Below, piece by piece: positions 1-6,416 of a DNA stretch of 11,395 bases. The notes under the pieces are model-generated. The model did no database searches and was not told where the DNA came from. It saw nothing but the letters and a program-made list of their open reading frames with translations. Origin of the DNA: Oscillospiraceae bacterium (GTDB taxonomy: Bacteria > Bacillota > Clostridia > Oscillospirales > Ruminococcaceae); NCBI GenBank assembly GCA_028694405.1, contig JAQUTM010000064.1:1-11395 (forward strand), given 5' to 3'. A program made the position numbers and the translations under genes. Position 1 is the stretch's first letter, and every line of letters begins with the position of its first letter.

Positions 1-713
1 ATTCCAACTGCGGCAATTACCATCAAAGCCTCAAAAAACTTACTTACTCCCGCAGCAAAATTGCCGTACATAATATCTTTAACCCCATTGGTTAGCACTA
101 CGCCGGGAATTAAAATCATAATACAGCCGGTAATAACGTTGTGGGTTTGCACCCCAAAAGGCAGCCAAGCTGCCGCTAAAGAGCCAAACCCGATTAACAG
201 CCCTGCCAAAAAATTTTGTAAAAAGCCAAAAAGTCCAATGTGCTGTATGCCTTGCAGTAGTACATATACCGCACAGCACACTACAGCAGCTGCGGTGCAA
301 TCTGCCCAAGTTCCGCCAAAAAACAAAGTATATATTAAGCCTGTCATACAGGCTGCAAAAACGCGCACAAAGTAAGAAAATGTTATACTGTTTTTAATGG
401 CAAGCAGCTTTTTTTGTGCTTGTTCAAAGCTTAAAAGGCCATTTTCACTGTCTCGCGCAAATGCATTGGTCAATTCTATGCGGTATAAATCCACTCGTTT
501 TTCTTCTGCTTTTGTCATGCAGGTGTAAGCCGCTGTGCCAGGTGCCGAAAGATTGATTACAATGCCGTTAGAAAGTGCCAAGCACTCTCCCTCAAAGCCA
601 TACAAACGGCACACCGAAGCAACAGTTTCTTCTATGCGGTAAGTTTCTGCTCCATTGCCCAGCAATATCTCTCCTGTAAGTAATGCAAGCCTTGCCGCCT
701 GCTGTATTTCCAT
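1..713 (-). CDS. ThrE/YjjP-type threonine/serine exporter (DUF1212), C-terminus outside window
   Basis: The frame is open from an ATG at 713 to the window edge, 237 codons with no stop. The N-terminal cytoplasmic half (about residues 1-115) has the family signature: LLGNGAETYRIEETV near residue 17, then GFEGECLALSNGIVINLSAPG, whose first half is typical of ThrE/YjjP (PF06738). After about residue 125 come hydrophobic segments for membrane helices. Family members export threonine and serine (Corynebacterium ThrE) or, as the YjjP-YjjB pair in E. coli, dicarboxylates; the substrate here cannot be read from sequence. GAAAGGAAAG about 7 nt upstream is a good ribosome site and fixes the start. The gene begins 24 bp after the MATE stop, so the two are probably cotranscribed. 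In many Firmicutes a second small ThrE-domain partner follows, which here would lie outside the window. Confidence 0.85.
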   Translation of the reverse strand, partial: MEIQQAARLALLTGEILLGNGAETYRIEETVASVCRLYGFEGECLALSNGIVINLSAPGTAAYTCMTKAEEKRVDLYRIELTNAFARDSENGLLSFEQAQKKLLAIKNSITFSYFVRVFAACMTGLIYTLFFGGTWADCTAAAVVCCAVYVLLQGIQHIGLFGFLQNFLAGLLIGFGSLAAAWLPFGVQTHNVITGCIMILIPGVVLTNGVKDIMYGNFAAGVSKFFEALMVIAAVG

Positions 714-737
714 TTTTGTACTTTCCTTTCGCACAAG

Positions 738-2063
738 TTACACCACACGTTTGTTTTGCCATTTTGTGCCTTTAAACCGTATGACAAAACAGGTGCTGCG
801 CACAGCCCAGTCTATTAACATAGCCACCCATACCCCTACGGCACCAAACCCACAATAATTGCTTAAAACAAACCCGCCTAAAATGCGGAAAAGCCACATA
901 CTGAATATGGACACCCACATAGTAAACTTTGCGTCTCCTGCGGCGCGCAGCCCATTAGGCAGCGTAAAAGACAGCGGCCATATAAACACCCCTCCGATGC
1001 CGTGGCAAAGCAGCATTTGTATGGCTAGGGTTTGGGTTTCGGGCGACAAATGATATATATCTGTTAACGGTCGGCAAAATAATATGATAACAACATTTAT
1101 ACCCAGCATAAACGCGTACGAAAGCGCCAGCAGTTTTTTGGTGTAGCGGCGAACCTCTTCGTAATTTTCTGCACCGGTACAGCGTCCTGCCACAGTTACA
1201 AGCGCCAGCCCAATAGCCGCCGCAGGCATTACCTCTATTGAGGCAAAATTGCCTGCTACAGCATCTGCCGCAATGGCAACCGTACCAAAACCGGCTATTA
1301 GCCCTTGAAGTATCAATTTGCCGCATTGAAACATACTGTTTTCCAAGCCATTGGGTACACCTATGCGCAAAATACTTTTTATAATTTCTTTATGGGGTTT
1401 AATGCGTAAGTAACTGTCAATCCAAATGGTGTTTCCATTGTTTTTCAACATGTATAAAATTACTACCGCGCCTACTGCACGGCTGATTAACGAAGCATAT
1501 GCCGCCCCCGCTACGCCTAACCCAAACCCAAATATTAAAATGGCATTGCCGCCAATATTGCATACATTCATAATAAATGCATTTTGTAAAGAAACACGAG
1601 AGTTGCCCATGGCGCGAAACAGTGCCGCACCTGCGTTATATAATGCAATAAAGGGGTAAGAGCAAGCAGATATTATAAAATACACCTCTGCGTTTTGCAT
1701 AACCTGTGGCTCTACCGCACCAAAAATAAAGCGCAGCATGCCTTTATAGCTTACTAAGCTAATAAACATAATACCCACAGATAAAGCCAGCGTACACAGT
1801 ACAAGCTGTTTAGCCGCTACCCGTGCATTGGCATTTTCTCGCCTGCCAAGATACTGGCTTGCCACCACGGCACCGCCTGTAGCTAAGGCGGCAAATAGGT
1901 TAAGCAGTAAAATGTTTATGGCATTTACCAAGCTTATGCCCGATACTGCTGTTTCACCTAAGCGCGCTACCATCAATGTATCTGCCATACCAATCGATAC
2001 GCTTAAAAGCTGTTCCAGCATAAGCGGCCATATCAATCTTTTTAAATCTTGATTGCTGAACAT
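738..2063 (-). CDS. MATE family multidrug/toxin efflux transporter
   Basis: This is a 441-residue, very hydrophobic protein of the usual MATE length (about 440-460) with room for 12 membrane helices in two homologous MatE halves. Helix 1 carries the family pattern: P13, E17 and GMADTLMVARLGETAVSG (from residue 25), followed by GGAVVASQYLGRRE. The second half starts with RIGVPNGLENSMFQCGKL, the typical repeat of the helix-1 region. MATE proteins expel cationic drugs, dyes or metabolites using Na+ or H+ gradients; the substrate is not predictable. GGAGG sits 7 nt before the ATG. A promoter (2166-2193) and a leader hairpin (2091-2130) lie upstream, and a ThrE-type exporter follows 24 bp downstream, so this looks like a two-gene export operon. 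A 123-residue open frame inside it is only a shadow. Confidence 0.93.
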   Translation of the reverse strand: MFSNQDLKRLIWPLMLEQLLSVSIGMADTLMVARLGETAVSGISLVNAINILLLNLFAALATGGAVVASQYLGRRENANARVAAKQLVLCTLALSVGIMFISLVSYKGMLRFIFGAVEPQVMQNAEVYFIISACSYPFIALYNAGAALFRAMGNSRVSLQNAFIMNVCNIGGNAILIFGFGLGVAGAAYASLISRAVGAVVILYMLKNNGNTIWIDSYLRIKPHKEIIKSILRIGVPNGLENSMFQCGKLILQGLIAGFGTVAIAADAVAGNFASIEVMPAAAIGLALVTVAGRCTGAENYEEVRRYTKKLLALSYAFMLGINVVIILFCRPLTDIYHLSPETQTLAIQMLLCHGIGGVFIWPLSFTLPNGLRAAGDAKFTMWVSIFSMWLFRILGGFVLSNYCGFGAVGVWVAMLIDWAVRSTCFVIRFKGTKWQNKRVV

Positions 2064-2090
2064 GGGTATCCTCCGGTTTTTATCCGTTAC

Positions 2091-2130
2091 AAAAAACGAG
2101 AGTATATTGGTTACTATCCCATATACTCTC
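2091..2130 (-). promoter_or_regulatory. Terminator-like hairpin in the MATE leader (possible attenuator)
   Basis: A perfect 10-bp inverted repeat, GAGAGTATAT / ATATACTCTC (2121-2130 and 2098-2107), encloses a 13-nt loop. On the minus strand it is followed by G and then six T (2091-2096), as in an intrinsic terminator. It lies downstream of the MATE promoter and about 27 bp before the MATE start. It may therefore terminate GH25 read-through, or act as an attenuator or operator for the MATE operon. No known riboswitch consensus was recognised around it. Confidence 0.55.
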
Positions 2131-2165
2131 TTTTTCTTATCATAAATTTTATTTTCGCTTTTTTA

Positions 2166-2193
2166 ATTATATAGCACATTTTAATTTGTGCAA
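2166..2193 (-). promoter_or_regulatory. Sigma-A-type promoter of the MATE-ThrE operon
   Basis: On the minus strand there is a -35 TTGCAC (2188-2193), a 16-bp spacer and a perfect -10 TATAAT (2166-2171). A 5-8-5 inverted repeat, GCACA / TGTGC (2174-2178 and 2187-2191), overlaps the -35 end and the spacer, where a repressor would block polymerase. The predicted transcript begins near 2159 and has a leader of about 95 nt containing the hairpin at 2098-2130. Confidence 0.6.
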
Positions 2194-2233
2194 GAGTGCT
2201 GCTGCAAATTTATTTTTACAAAGCGGCTTTACC

Positions 2234-3118
2234 TTATTGTGTGTCACATTGGGTGTTGCCTACTACTATTAAATCAGACGAATACACCCATGAATAAATA
2301 GGCATAAGCAAGGCTTTGTTTCCACTTATTTGTGCAACCTTTAGTATTTGCTGTTTTACCCAACTGGGAATTTGTATAATACTGTTTGCATAATATTTTG
2401 CCTCTTTTTGAATTTGCACTTTATCACCAACCACCAAAGTAGTAGGCTTAGTTGTTGTATGCCCTTCGGAATCCGTGGTTGTTTTTGTCGCACTCAGCGC
2501 GTTTAGCCCTGCGTTTTTAATAATATTGGGATAATTTTTATAGGCAATGTCACCGTCCACTTCCGTAGAAATTCCCGAAACCGTATCACTATCGGTATAC
2601 TGCCAAATGCCGTAACTGCCCGTATAGCTTACACTGTCTGCGTAGTCCGCTACCCAAAAATCATATGCAGACAGCTGGCTCATATCCAAGTATTCCTCTG
2701 CAAAATCTGCGTTTGTATACAGCATTGCATAATAACCGCCTTCTTCTATTTCATCTAAAAAAGCGGCAGCTATATCTGTATTTTGCTGTACGCCCAATGC
2801 CCCATAGGTATCTTCATCTTCCATATCCAGCACCAATGGCATTGTAAGCCGATACTCCTCTGCCAGCTCCAAAAACTCTTTTGCGGCTGTGCGTGCGGCC
2901 TGTGGGGTTGTGGCGTAGCTAAATAAATATAATCCGGTAGATATCCCCACAGCTGTAGAACCTTCTACGTTTTGTGTAAAATAAGCGTCCTCAACCACAG
3001 TCCCGTCATTTTCACAATATCCCGTACGCACAAAGCAAAAGGTAATCTTTTCTTGTGCAACCTCTTGCCAGCTTATATTCCCTTGAAATTCCGAAACATC
3101 TATTCCATAATAACTCAT
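2234..3118 (-). CDS. GH25 (1,4-beta-N-acetylmuramidase) lysozyme-like protein with SH3-like tail
   Basis: With an ATG start at 3118 the protein has 294 residues. Residues 1-200 are a GH25 domain: YGIDVSEFQGNISW at the N-terminus (D7), LVLDMEDED with D98 and E100 as the catalytic acid pair, then FWVADYAD and the closing YGIWQYTDSDT...VDGDIAY. GH25 enzymes cleave the MurNAc-GlcNAc bond of peptidoglycan. A Thr-rich linker leads to a tail of about 65 residues (VVGDKVQI, IPSWV, ending YSWVYSSDLIVV) that resembles SH3-like wall-binding tails of clostridial lysins; that tail call is inference. No signal peptide is visible, as in phage endolysins, but no holin or phage gene is near. A GTG at 3151 would add 11 residues, but the only nearby -10-like sequence (around 3162-3170) would leave it almost leaderless, and the family starts close to the ATG. 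Confidence 0.88.
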   Translation of the reverse strand: MSYYGIDVSEFQGNISWQEVAQEKITFCFVRTGYCENDGTVVEDAYFTQNVEGSTAVGISTGLYLFSYATTPQAARTAAKEFLELAEEYRLTMPLVLDMEDEDTYGALGVQQNTDIAAAFLDEIEEGGYYAMLYTNADFAEEYLDMSQLSAYDFWVADYADSVSYTGSYGIWQYTDSDTVSGISTEVDGDIAYKNYPNIIKNAGLNALSATKTTTDSEGHTTTKPTTLVVGDKVQIQKEAKYYANSIIQIPSWVKQQILKVAQISGNKALLMPIYSWVYSSDLIVVGNTQCDTQ

Positions 3119-3195
3119 AAATTCACTCTTTTCAGATGGTGTACACTGCACAGCGTGCCGCCTTATACTATGAAAAGAAAATTTCTATCGTTCTG

Positions 3196-3229
3196 AAAAA
3201 AAGCGCTGTGTTAAAATTTAACACAGCGC
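3196..3229 (-). terminator. Intrinsic terminator after the zinc-ribbon gene
   Basis: A perfect 13-bp inverted repeat, GCGCTGTGTTAAA / TTTAACACAGCGC (3203-3215 and 3217-3229), is followed on the minus strand by seven T (3196-3202). It begins 15 bp after the stop of the zinc-ribbon gene and separates it from the GH25 gene. Confidence 0.88.
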
Positions 3230-3243
3230 CTGAGAGCAGCCAA

Positions 3244-3654
3244 TTATTTATTCCAATTTTTTTTAACAGCATCGCGTAAAGGTGTTTTCATTTGATATTG
3301 TGTGCGATAATAACTGTAAATTCCGTCTGTCCAAATGGCAATAAGCAAATACGCCACTACTTGCACAATTAAAAGCGGCATATCTTCCATTCCCCACTCT
3401 ATAATATTAAACCACGAAATAAGCTCAGCCATTTTATACACCATTAAAACAGCAAAAATTACCCGCAGGGTTTGAAAGGCAACAATGGGTATATTCCATT
3501 TATTTAAAGTAACATACCCCTCTTTTTCAAAAGCAAAAAACAGCGGTTTCTTTTGTTTTATCTCTGTTGTAACAGGTGCAAGCACAGTAAGCGGTGCTCC
3601 ACAATTTTGGCAAAAGTTACCGGTGCCTTCTCTCCGGCATTGTGTGCATTTCAT
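3244..3654 (-). CDS. Zinc-ribbon membrane protein of unknown function
   Basis: This 136-residue protein begins with a short zinc ribbon: CTQC at residues 3-6 and CQNCG at 15-19, a CxxC-8-CxxC pair expected to bind one zinc. A linker of about 35 residues precedes two hydrophobic segments, about residues 48-74 (IPIVAFQTLRVIFAVLMVYK) and 88-112 (MPLLIVQVVAYLLIAIW). The C-terminus is basic (ends AVKKNWNK). GGAGGT lies 6 nt before the ATG at 3654 and fixes that start; an upstream in-frame GTG at 3684 has no comparable site. An N-terminal zinc ribbon followed by membrane helices is a common layout in Firmicutes hypothetical proteins. I do not recognise a specific family and assign no function. It is a single-gene unit with its own extended -10 promoter and terminator. 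Confidence 0.8.
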   Translation of the reverse strand: MKCTQCRREGTGNFCQNCGAPLTVLAPVTTEIKQKKPLFFAFEKEGYVTLNKWNIPIVAFQTLRVIFAVLMVYKMAELISWFNIIEWGMEDMPLLIVQVVAYLLIAIWTDGIYSYYRTQYQMKTPLRDAVKKNWNK

Positions 3655-3726
3655 ATCTGTACCTCCGTTAAATAAGACTGTCACAGCCTTTAAAATGAAT
3701 TGTAATTAGCCTATGGTTTAAGCTTT

Positions 3727-3735
3727 ATTATAACA
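3727..3735 (-). promoter_or_regulatory. Extended -10 promoter of the zinc-ribbon gene
   Basis: The minus strand has TGTTATAAT, a perfect -10 hexamer (3727-3732) with the TGn extension (3733-3735). No good -35 is seen at 16-18 bp. The leader to the ATG at 3654 would be about 65 nt. It faces away from the deacetylase gene in a short divergent region. Confidence 0.5.
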
Positions 3736-3819
3736 TAAATTGCAACAATAGAAAATAGATATGTAACAAGTGATACAGTAACTGAGATGTATCTATCAGC
3801 ATATGGTGGTGATGAAACT

Positions 3820-4656
3820 TTGTATCGTTTATTTTTTATTACTCGCAAGCAGCGGCGGCGTTTTTTAGGAATTGCTGCACTTTTGTTATTCATCTGTTTT
3901 TGCGCAATTAGCGGATATAATCTTTTTTCTAACAGAACGGTTGGCTGTCATATCAAAGATTTAGCAGAGCCGGTGGTTTTGGCAGAGGCGCAACCCAACG
4001 ACATTACCGAGGGCATGCCCACAGAGGAACCGCCTAAAATGGCATACCTTACTTTTGATGACGGTCCCTCTGTTGTAACCGAACAGATATTGGACGTTTT
4101 AAAGCAACAGGATGTACCTGCCAGCTTTTTTGTAATAGCCGCCGACAATAACATAAAATATTTGCCCACTTTAAAACGCACAGTAGCCGAGGGCCACTGT
4201 ATTGCCTTACATAGCTGTAGCCATGCCTACAACAAAATTTACCGCAATACAGACGCTTTTTGGGCGGACCTTGCAGCTTTAAACACAAAACTTAAGCCCT
4301 ATGTTTCAGAGCCGCCTATGGTGCTGCGTTTTCCGGGCGGCAGCTCTAATACTGTAAGCCACAAGTACGGCGGCAGCAATATTATGAAAGACTTAAAACA
4401 GCAAGCGGAAGCAAAAGGCTATATTTATGTAGACTGGAATGTTTGCGCCCGCGATGCCTTAGGCGGCAACCCCAGCCCGGACACAATAGCCCGCACCGTA
4501 ATTAAAGAATGTAAGGAAAAGACAAAAGCTGTCATTCTTTTTCATGACACCGCCCGTAACAAAAACACCGCTGCCGCCCTGCCCGCCATTATACAGTGGC
4601 TAAAGGACAATGACTTTACCTTTGACACCGTAGACCACTTAACAGAATCCTTTTGA
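3820..4656 (+). CDS. Membrane-anchored NodB-type polysaccharide deacetylase
   Basis: The 278-residue protein has a basic N-terminus (RKQRRR, residues 9-14), one signal-anchor helix (about 15-32), a linker and a NodB (CE4) domain facing outward. All five NodB motifs are present: TFDDGPS (78-84, catalytic and metal Asp), HSCSH (131-135, metal His), RFPGG (170-174), VDWN (204-207) and ILFHDT (239-244). Such enzymes remove acetyl groups from GlcNAc or MurNAc of peptidoglycan or related polymers; the layout resembles clostridial PdaA/PdaB-like proteins, but the substrate is not decided by sequence. Start choice: TTG at 3820 has GGTGGTGAT (3805-3813) 6-7 nt upstream, and the protein then opens directly with the anchor. 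An in-frame ATG at 3787 has no ribosome site and would add 11 residues. Confidence 0.9.
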   Translation: MYRLFFITRKQRRRFLGIAALLLFICFCAISGYNLFSNRTVGCHIKDLAEPVVLAEAQPNDITEGMPTEEPPKMAYLTFDDGPSVVTEQILDVLKQQDVPASFFVIAADNNIKYLPTLKRTVAEGHCIALHSCSHAYNKIYRNTDAFWADLAALNTKLKPYVSEPPMVLRFPGGSSNTVSHKYGGSNIMKDLKQQAEAKGYIYVDWNVCARDALGGNPSPDTIARTVIKECKEKTKAVILFHDTARNKNTAAALPAIIQWLKDNDFTFDTVDHLTESF

Positions 4657-4706
4657 GGCGGGATAACCGCAGGACGTACTTTAACAAGCAAACAACAGTT
4701 TACCAT

Positions 4707-4755
4707 AAAACAGGCTTGCTTTTCTTTTTTAGAACAGGCAAGCCTGTTTTGTATA
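4707..4755 (+). terminator. Intrinsic terminator after the deacetylase gene
   Basis: A perfect 13-bp inverted repeat, AAAACAGGCTTGC / GCAAGCCTGTTTT (4707-4719 and 4738-4750), has an 18-nt loop and ends in TTTTGTATATT. The loop holds a second copy of AACAGGC (4733-4739), which can also pair with GCCTGTT in the right arm, so a shorter alternative hairpin is possible. The structure is nearly symmetric and could also act on the minus strand. Confidence 0.75.
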
Positions 4756-4880
4756 TTGTCTTAAATTTTACAAATATTGTAAACAGTAGATTTTTGTTTT
4801 TATTTTTTTAGTGTTTGCCTTTTACTCGGCTCTATGCAACTAAATATTTACAATTTTGTAGCAAAAACAAAGTAGTTGCG

Positions 4881-4889
4881 TGGTATACT
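4881..4889 (+). promoter_or_regulatory. Extended -10 promoter of the DUF5685 cassette
   Basis: TGGTATACT carries a -10 TATACT (4884-4889, 5 of 6 consensus) with the TGn extension. No convincing -35 is present. CTAG repeats at 4888-4891 and 4899-4902 flank the predicted start point. The leader to the ATG at 4964 is about 68 nt. Confidence 0.5.
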
Positions 4890-4963
4890 AGAAATAAACT
4901 AGACACTTTACGACGACTTTTCCTTTTAAGCGTCTAAAATACCGCATGGAAACGAGGTTTTTT

Positions 4964-5833
4964 ATGTTTGGCTATTTGTTGCCGTGCAAGGCAGAACTGA
5001 AATTACGCGAATATGGAGAATATCGTGCTTTATATTGCGGGCTTTGCAAAACCTTAAAAACAAAGTATGGCTTAATCAGCCGTTTTCTACTTAACTATGA
5101 CGCTGTTTTATTGGCACTTTTAAAAGATGGTTTGGCGGGCAATTTTGCTAATTGCTGTGAAGAGCGCTGCATTGCAAACCCTTTTTGCAAACGCTGTGTT
5201 ACAAAAAATTCTCCCGGCCTTTCCTTTGCCGCAGATGCCTTAATTTTGGTAAGCTACTATAAAACACTGGACAACATTGCTGATGAACATCTGTTTAAAA
5301 AATGGTCTGCACAGCTGCTGCGTTTCACTCTGTCCTCCGCCCATAAAAAAGCGGCTGCTCAAAACGCTTTATTGGACGCACACCTGGCCGCCTGTATGCA
5401 GCAGCAAGCTGCTGTTGAAAACACGCGTTGTACAGACAGTGACGACGCCGCTGATGCTTCTGCCCAAATGACTGCTGCTCTGTTTGCTGCTTGTGCTTAT
5501 ACAGAAAACCAGCGCTCGCTATTGTTTCGTATGGGTTTGTTCTGCGGTAAAATTGTATACTTGCTGGACGCCGCTGATGACTTTACCAAAGATAGTAAAA
5601 AGGGTAGCTTTAATGTATTTATAAACGCAGGCGCAACAGAAGAAAGCGCCAAGCATCAAGCGCAAGAACAGTGCAAAATGGCGGCAGGAGAAGTGGCACT
5701 GTGTTATAATTTGCTTTCCTTTAAAAGCAACAAAGCTTTATTGGATAATATTATTTATTTAGGTTTACCCCAAAGTATAATTACTGTAAAAGAAGGTTAT
5801 AAAAGAAAGGATATGTACCATGAGCACATCTGA
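4964..5833 (+). CDS. DUF5685 family protein, function unknown
   Basis: This 289-residue protein opens with the DUF5685 signature MFGYLLPCKAELKLREYGEY, followed by YCGLCKTL (C25, C28) and a second cysteine cluster at 64-78 (CC, C69, C75, C78, around NPFCKRC). The rest is predicted all-helical. Two aspartate-rich motifs stand out: LDNIADE (102-108) and LLDAADDFTKDSKKG (200-214). This pattern, about 100 residues apart in a helical protein, recalls class I terpenoid synthases, especially squalene/phytoene synthases; that is inference, not a family assignment. The ATG at 4964 has GAGG 6 nt upstream; an ATG at 4946 lacks a ribosome site and adds residues before the conserved MFGY. The stop overlaps the next gene by 14 nt, so the two are probably translationally coupled. 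Confidence 0.82.
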   Translation: MFGYLLPCKAELKLREYGEYRALYCGLCKTLKTKYGLISRFLLNYDAVLLALLKDGLAGNFANCCEERCIANPFCKRCVTKNSPGLSFAADALILVSYYKTLDNIADEHLFKKWSAQLLRFTLSSAHKKAAAQNALLDAHLAACMQQQAAVENTRCTDSDDAADASAQMTAALFAACAYTENQRSLLFRMGLFCGKIVYLLDAADDFTKDSKKGSFNVFINAGATEESAKHQAQEQCKMAAGEVALCYNLLSFKSNKALLDNIIYLGLPQSIITVKEGYKRKDMYHEHI

Positions 5834-6413
5834 AGCATACAATATACTGGGTCTTAACCCCGGCGCAACCGAAGAGGAAATTAAAGTAGCTTACCGCGTT
5901 TTGGCAAAAAAATATGCCGGTGAAGCTTATACCGTTAGCCCTATGAAAGAAGAAGCTGAGGCATGTATGGCACAGTTAGACACAGCCTTTGACACCTTAA
6001 TGGGTGAAATTCGCACAGGACGTACCACCAGCAGTACATCTGCCAGTGGAAAATACACCGAGATACGAAACTTGATCAATAGCGGCGGCAGCGACGAAGC
6101 CCTTGCCCAGCTAAAATCTATAGATGATAACGGCGACGCCGAATGGAACTTTTTAATGGGCAGCGTTTACTATTACAAAGGGCACTTGAACAAAGCACTT
6201 ACCTACTTTGATATTGCCTGCAGAAAAGACCCCGAAAACGCCGAATACGGAGCAGCCTATAATCATTTAAAAAGCAGTCAAGGGGGAAATATGCAAGGCA
6301 ACCCCTACGATATGCCTAACCCCTATGAAGGCGGTATGGCGTGCAGCCCTTGTACTATCTGCAACACCTTAATTTGTGCAGATTGCTTATGTGGTTGTAT
6401 GCGGGGGTGCTAA
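5820..6413 (+). CDS. Degenerate J-domain protein with TPR-like segment and Cys-rich tail
   Basis: This is a 197-residue protein. Residues 4-62 align with a J domain (AYNILGLNPGATEEEIKVAY, then RVLAKKY), but the HPD tripeptide that stimulates DnaK ATPase is replaced by AGE at 33-35, so it is unlikely to be a working co-chaperone of the classical kind. After a Ser/Thr linker (67-76), residues 77-150 form TPR-like helices (LINSGGSDEALAQLKSI; FLMGSVYYYKGHLNKALTYF). A Gly/Pro/Asn stretch leads to a C-terminal tail with eight cysteines in 23 residues (175-197: CSPCTIC, CADCLCGC, ending RGC), probably a metal-binding or disulfide knot. Proteins with this J-TPR-Cys layout occur beside DUF5685 genes in Clostridia. 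The start overlaps the DUF5685 stop, with GAAAGG about 8 nt upstream; the next gene begins 3 nt after its stop. Confidence 0.85.
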   Translation: MSTSEAYNILGLNPGATEEEIKVAYRVLAKKYAGEAYTVSPMKEEAEACMAQLDTAFDTLMGEIRTGRTTSSTSASGKYTEIRNLINSGGSDEALAQLKSIDDNGDAEWNFLMGSVYYYKGHLNKALTYFDIACRKDPENAEYGAAYNHLKSSQGGNMQGNPYDMPNPYEGGMACSPCTICNTLICADCLCGCMRGC

Positions 6414-6416
6414 AAC

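Noticed and set aside
61..375. 104-codon plus-strand frame
   Set aside because: It is antisense to the ThrE/YjjP coding frame, which has recognisable motifs and a good start.
955..1326. 123-codon minus-strand frame inside the MATE gene
   Set aside because: It is another frame of a clear MATE coding region, rich in Cys and Arg, with no family resemblance and no ribosome site.
3655..3684. GTG-started N-terminal extension of the zinc-ribbon protein
   Set aside because: GGAGGT stands 6 nt before the internal ATG at 3654, and the zinc ribbon starts there.
4888..4902. CTAG-7-CTAG repeat at the DUF5685 cassette start point
   Set aside because: Four-base arms in AT-rich DNA are expected by chance; kept only as a note on the promoter.
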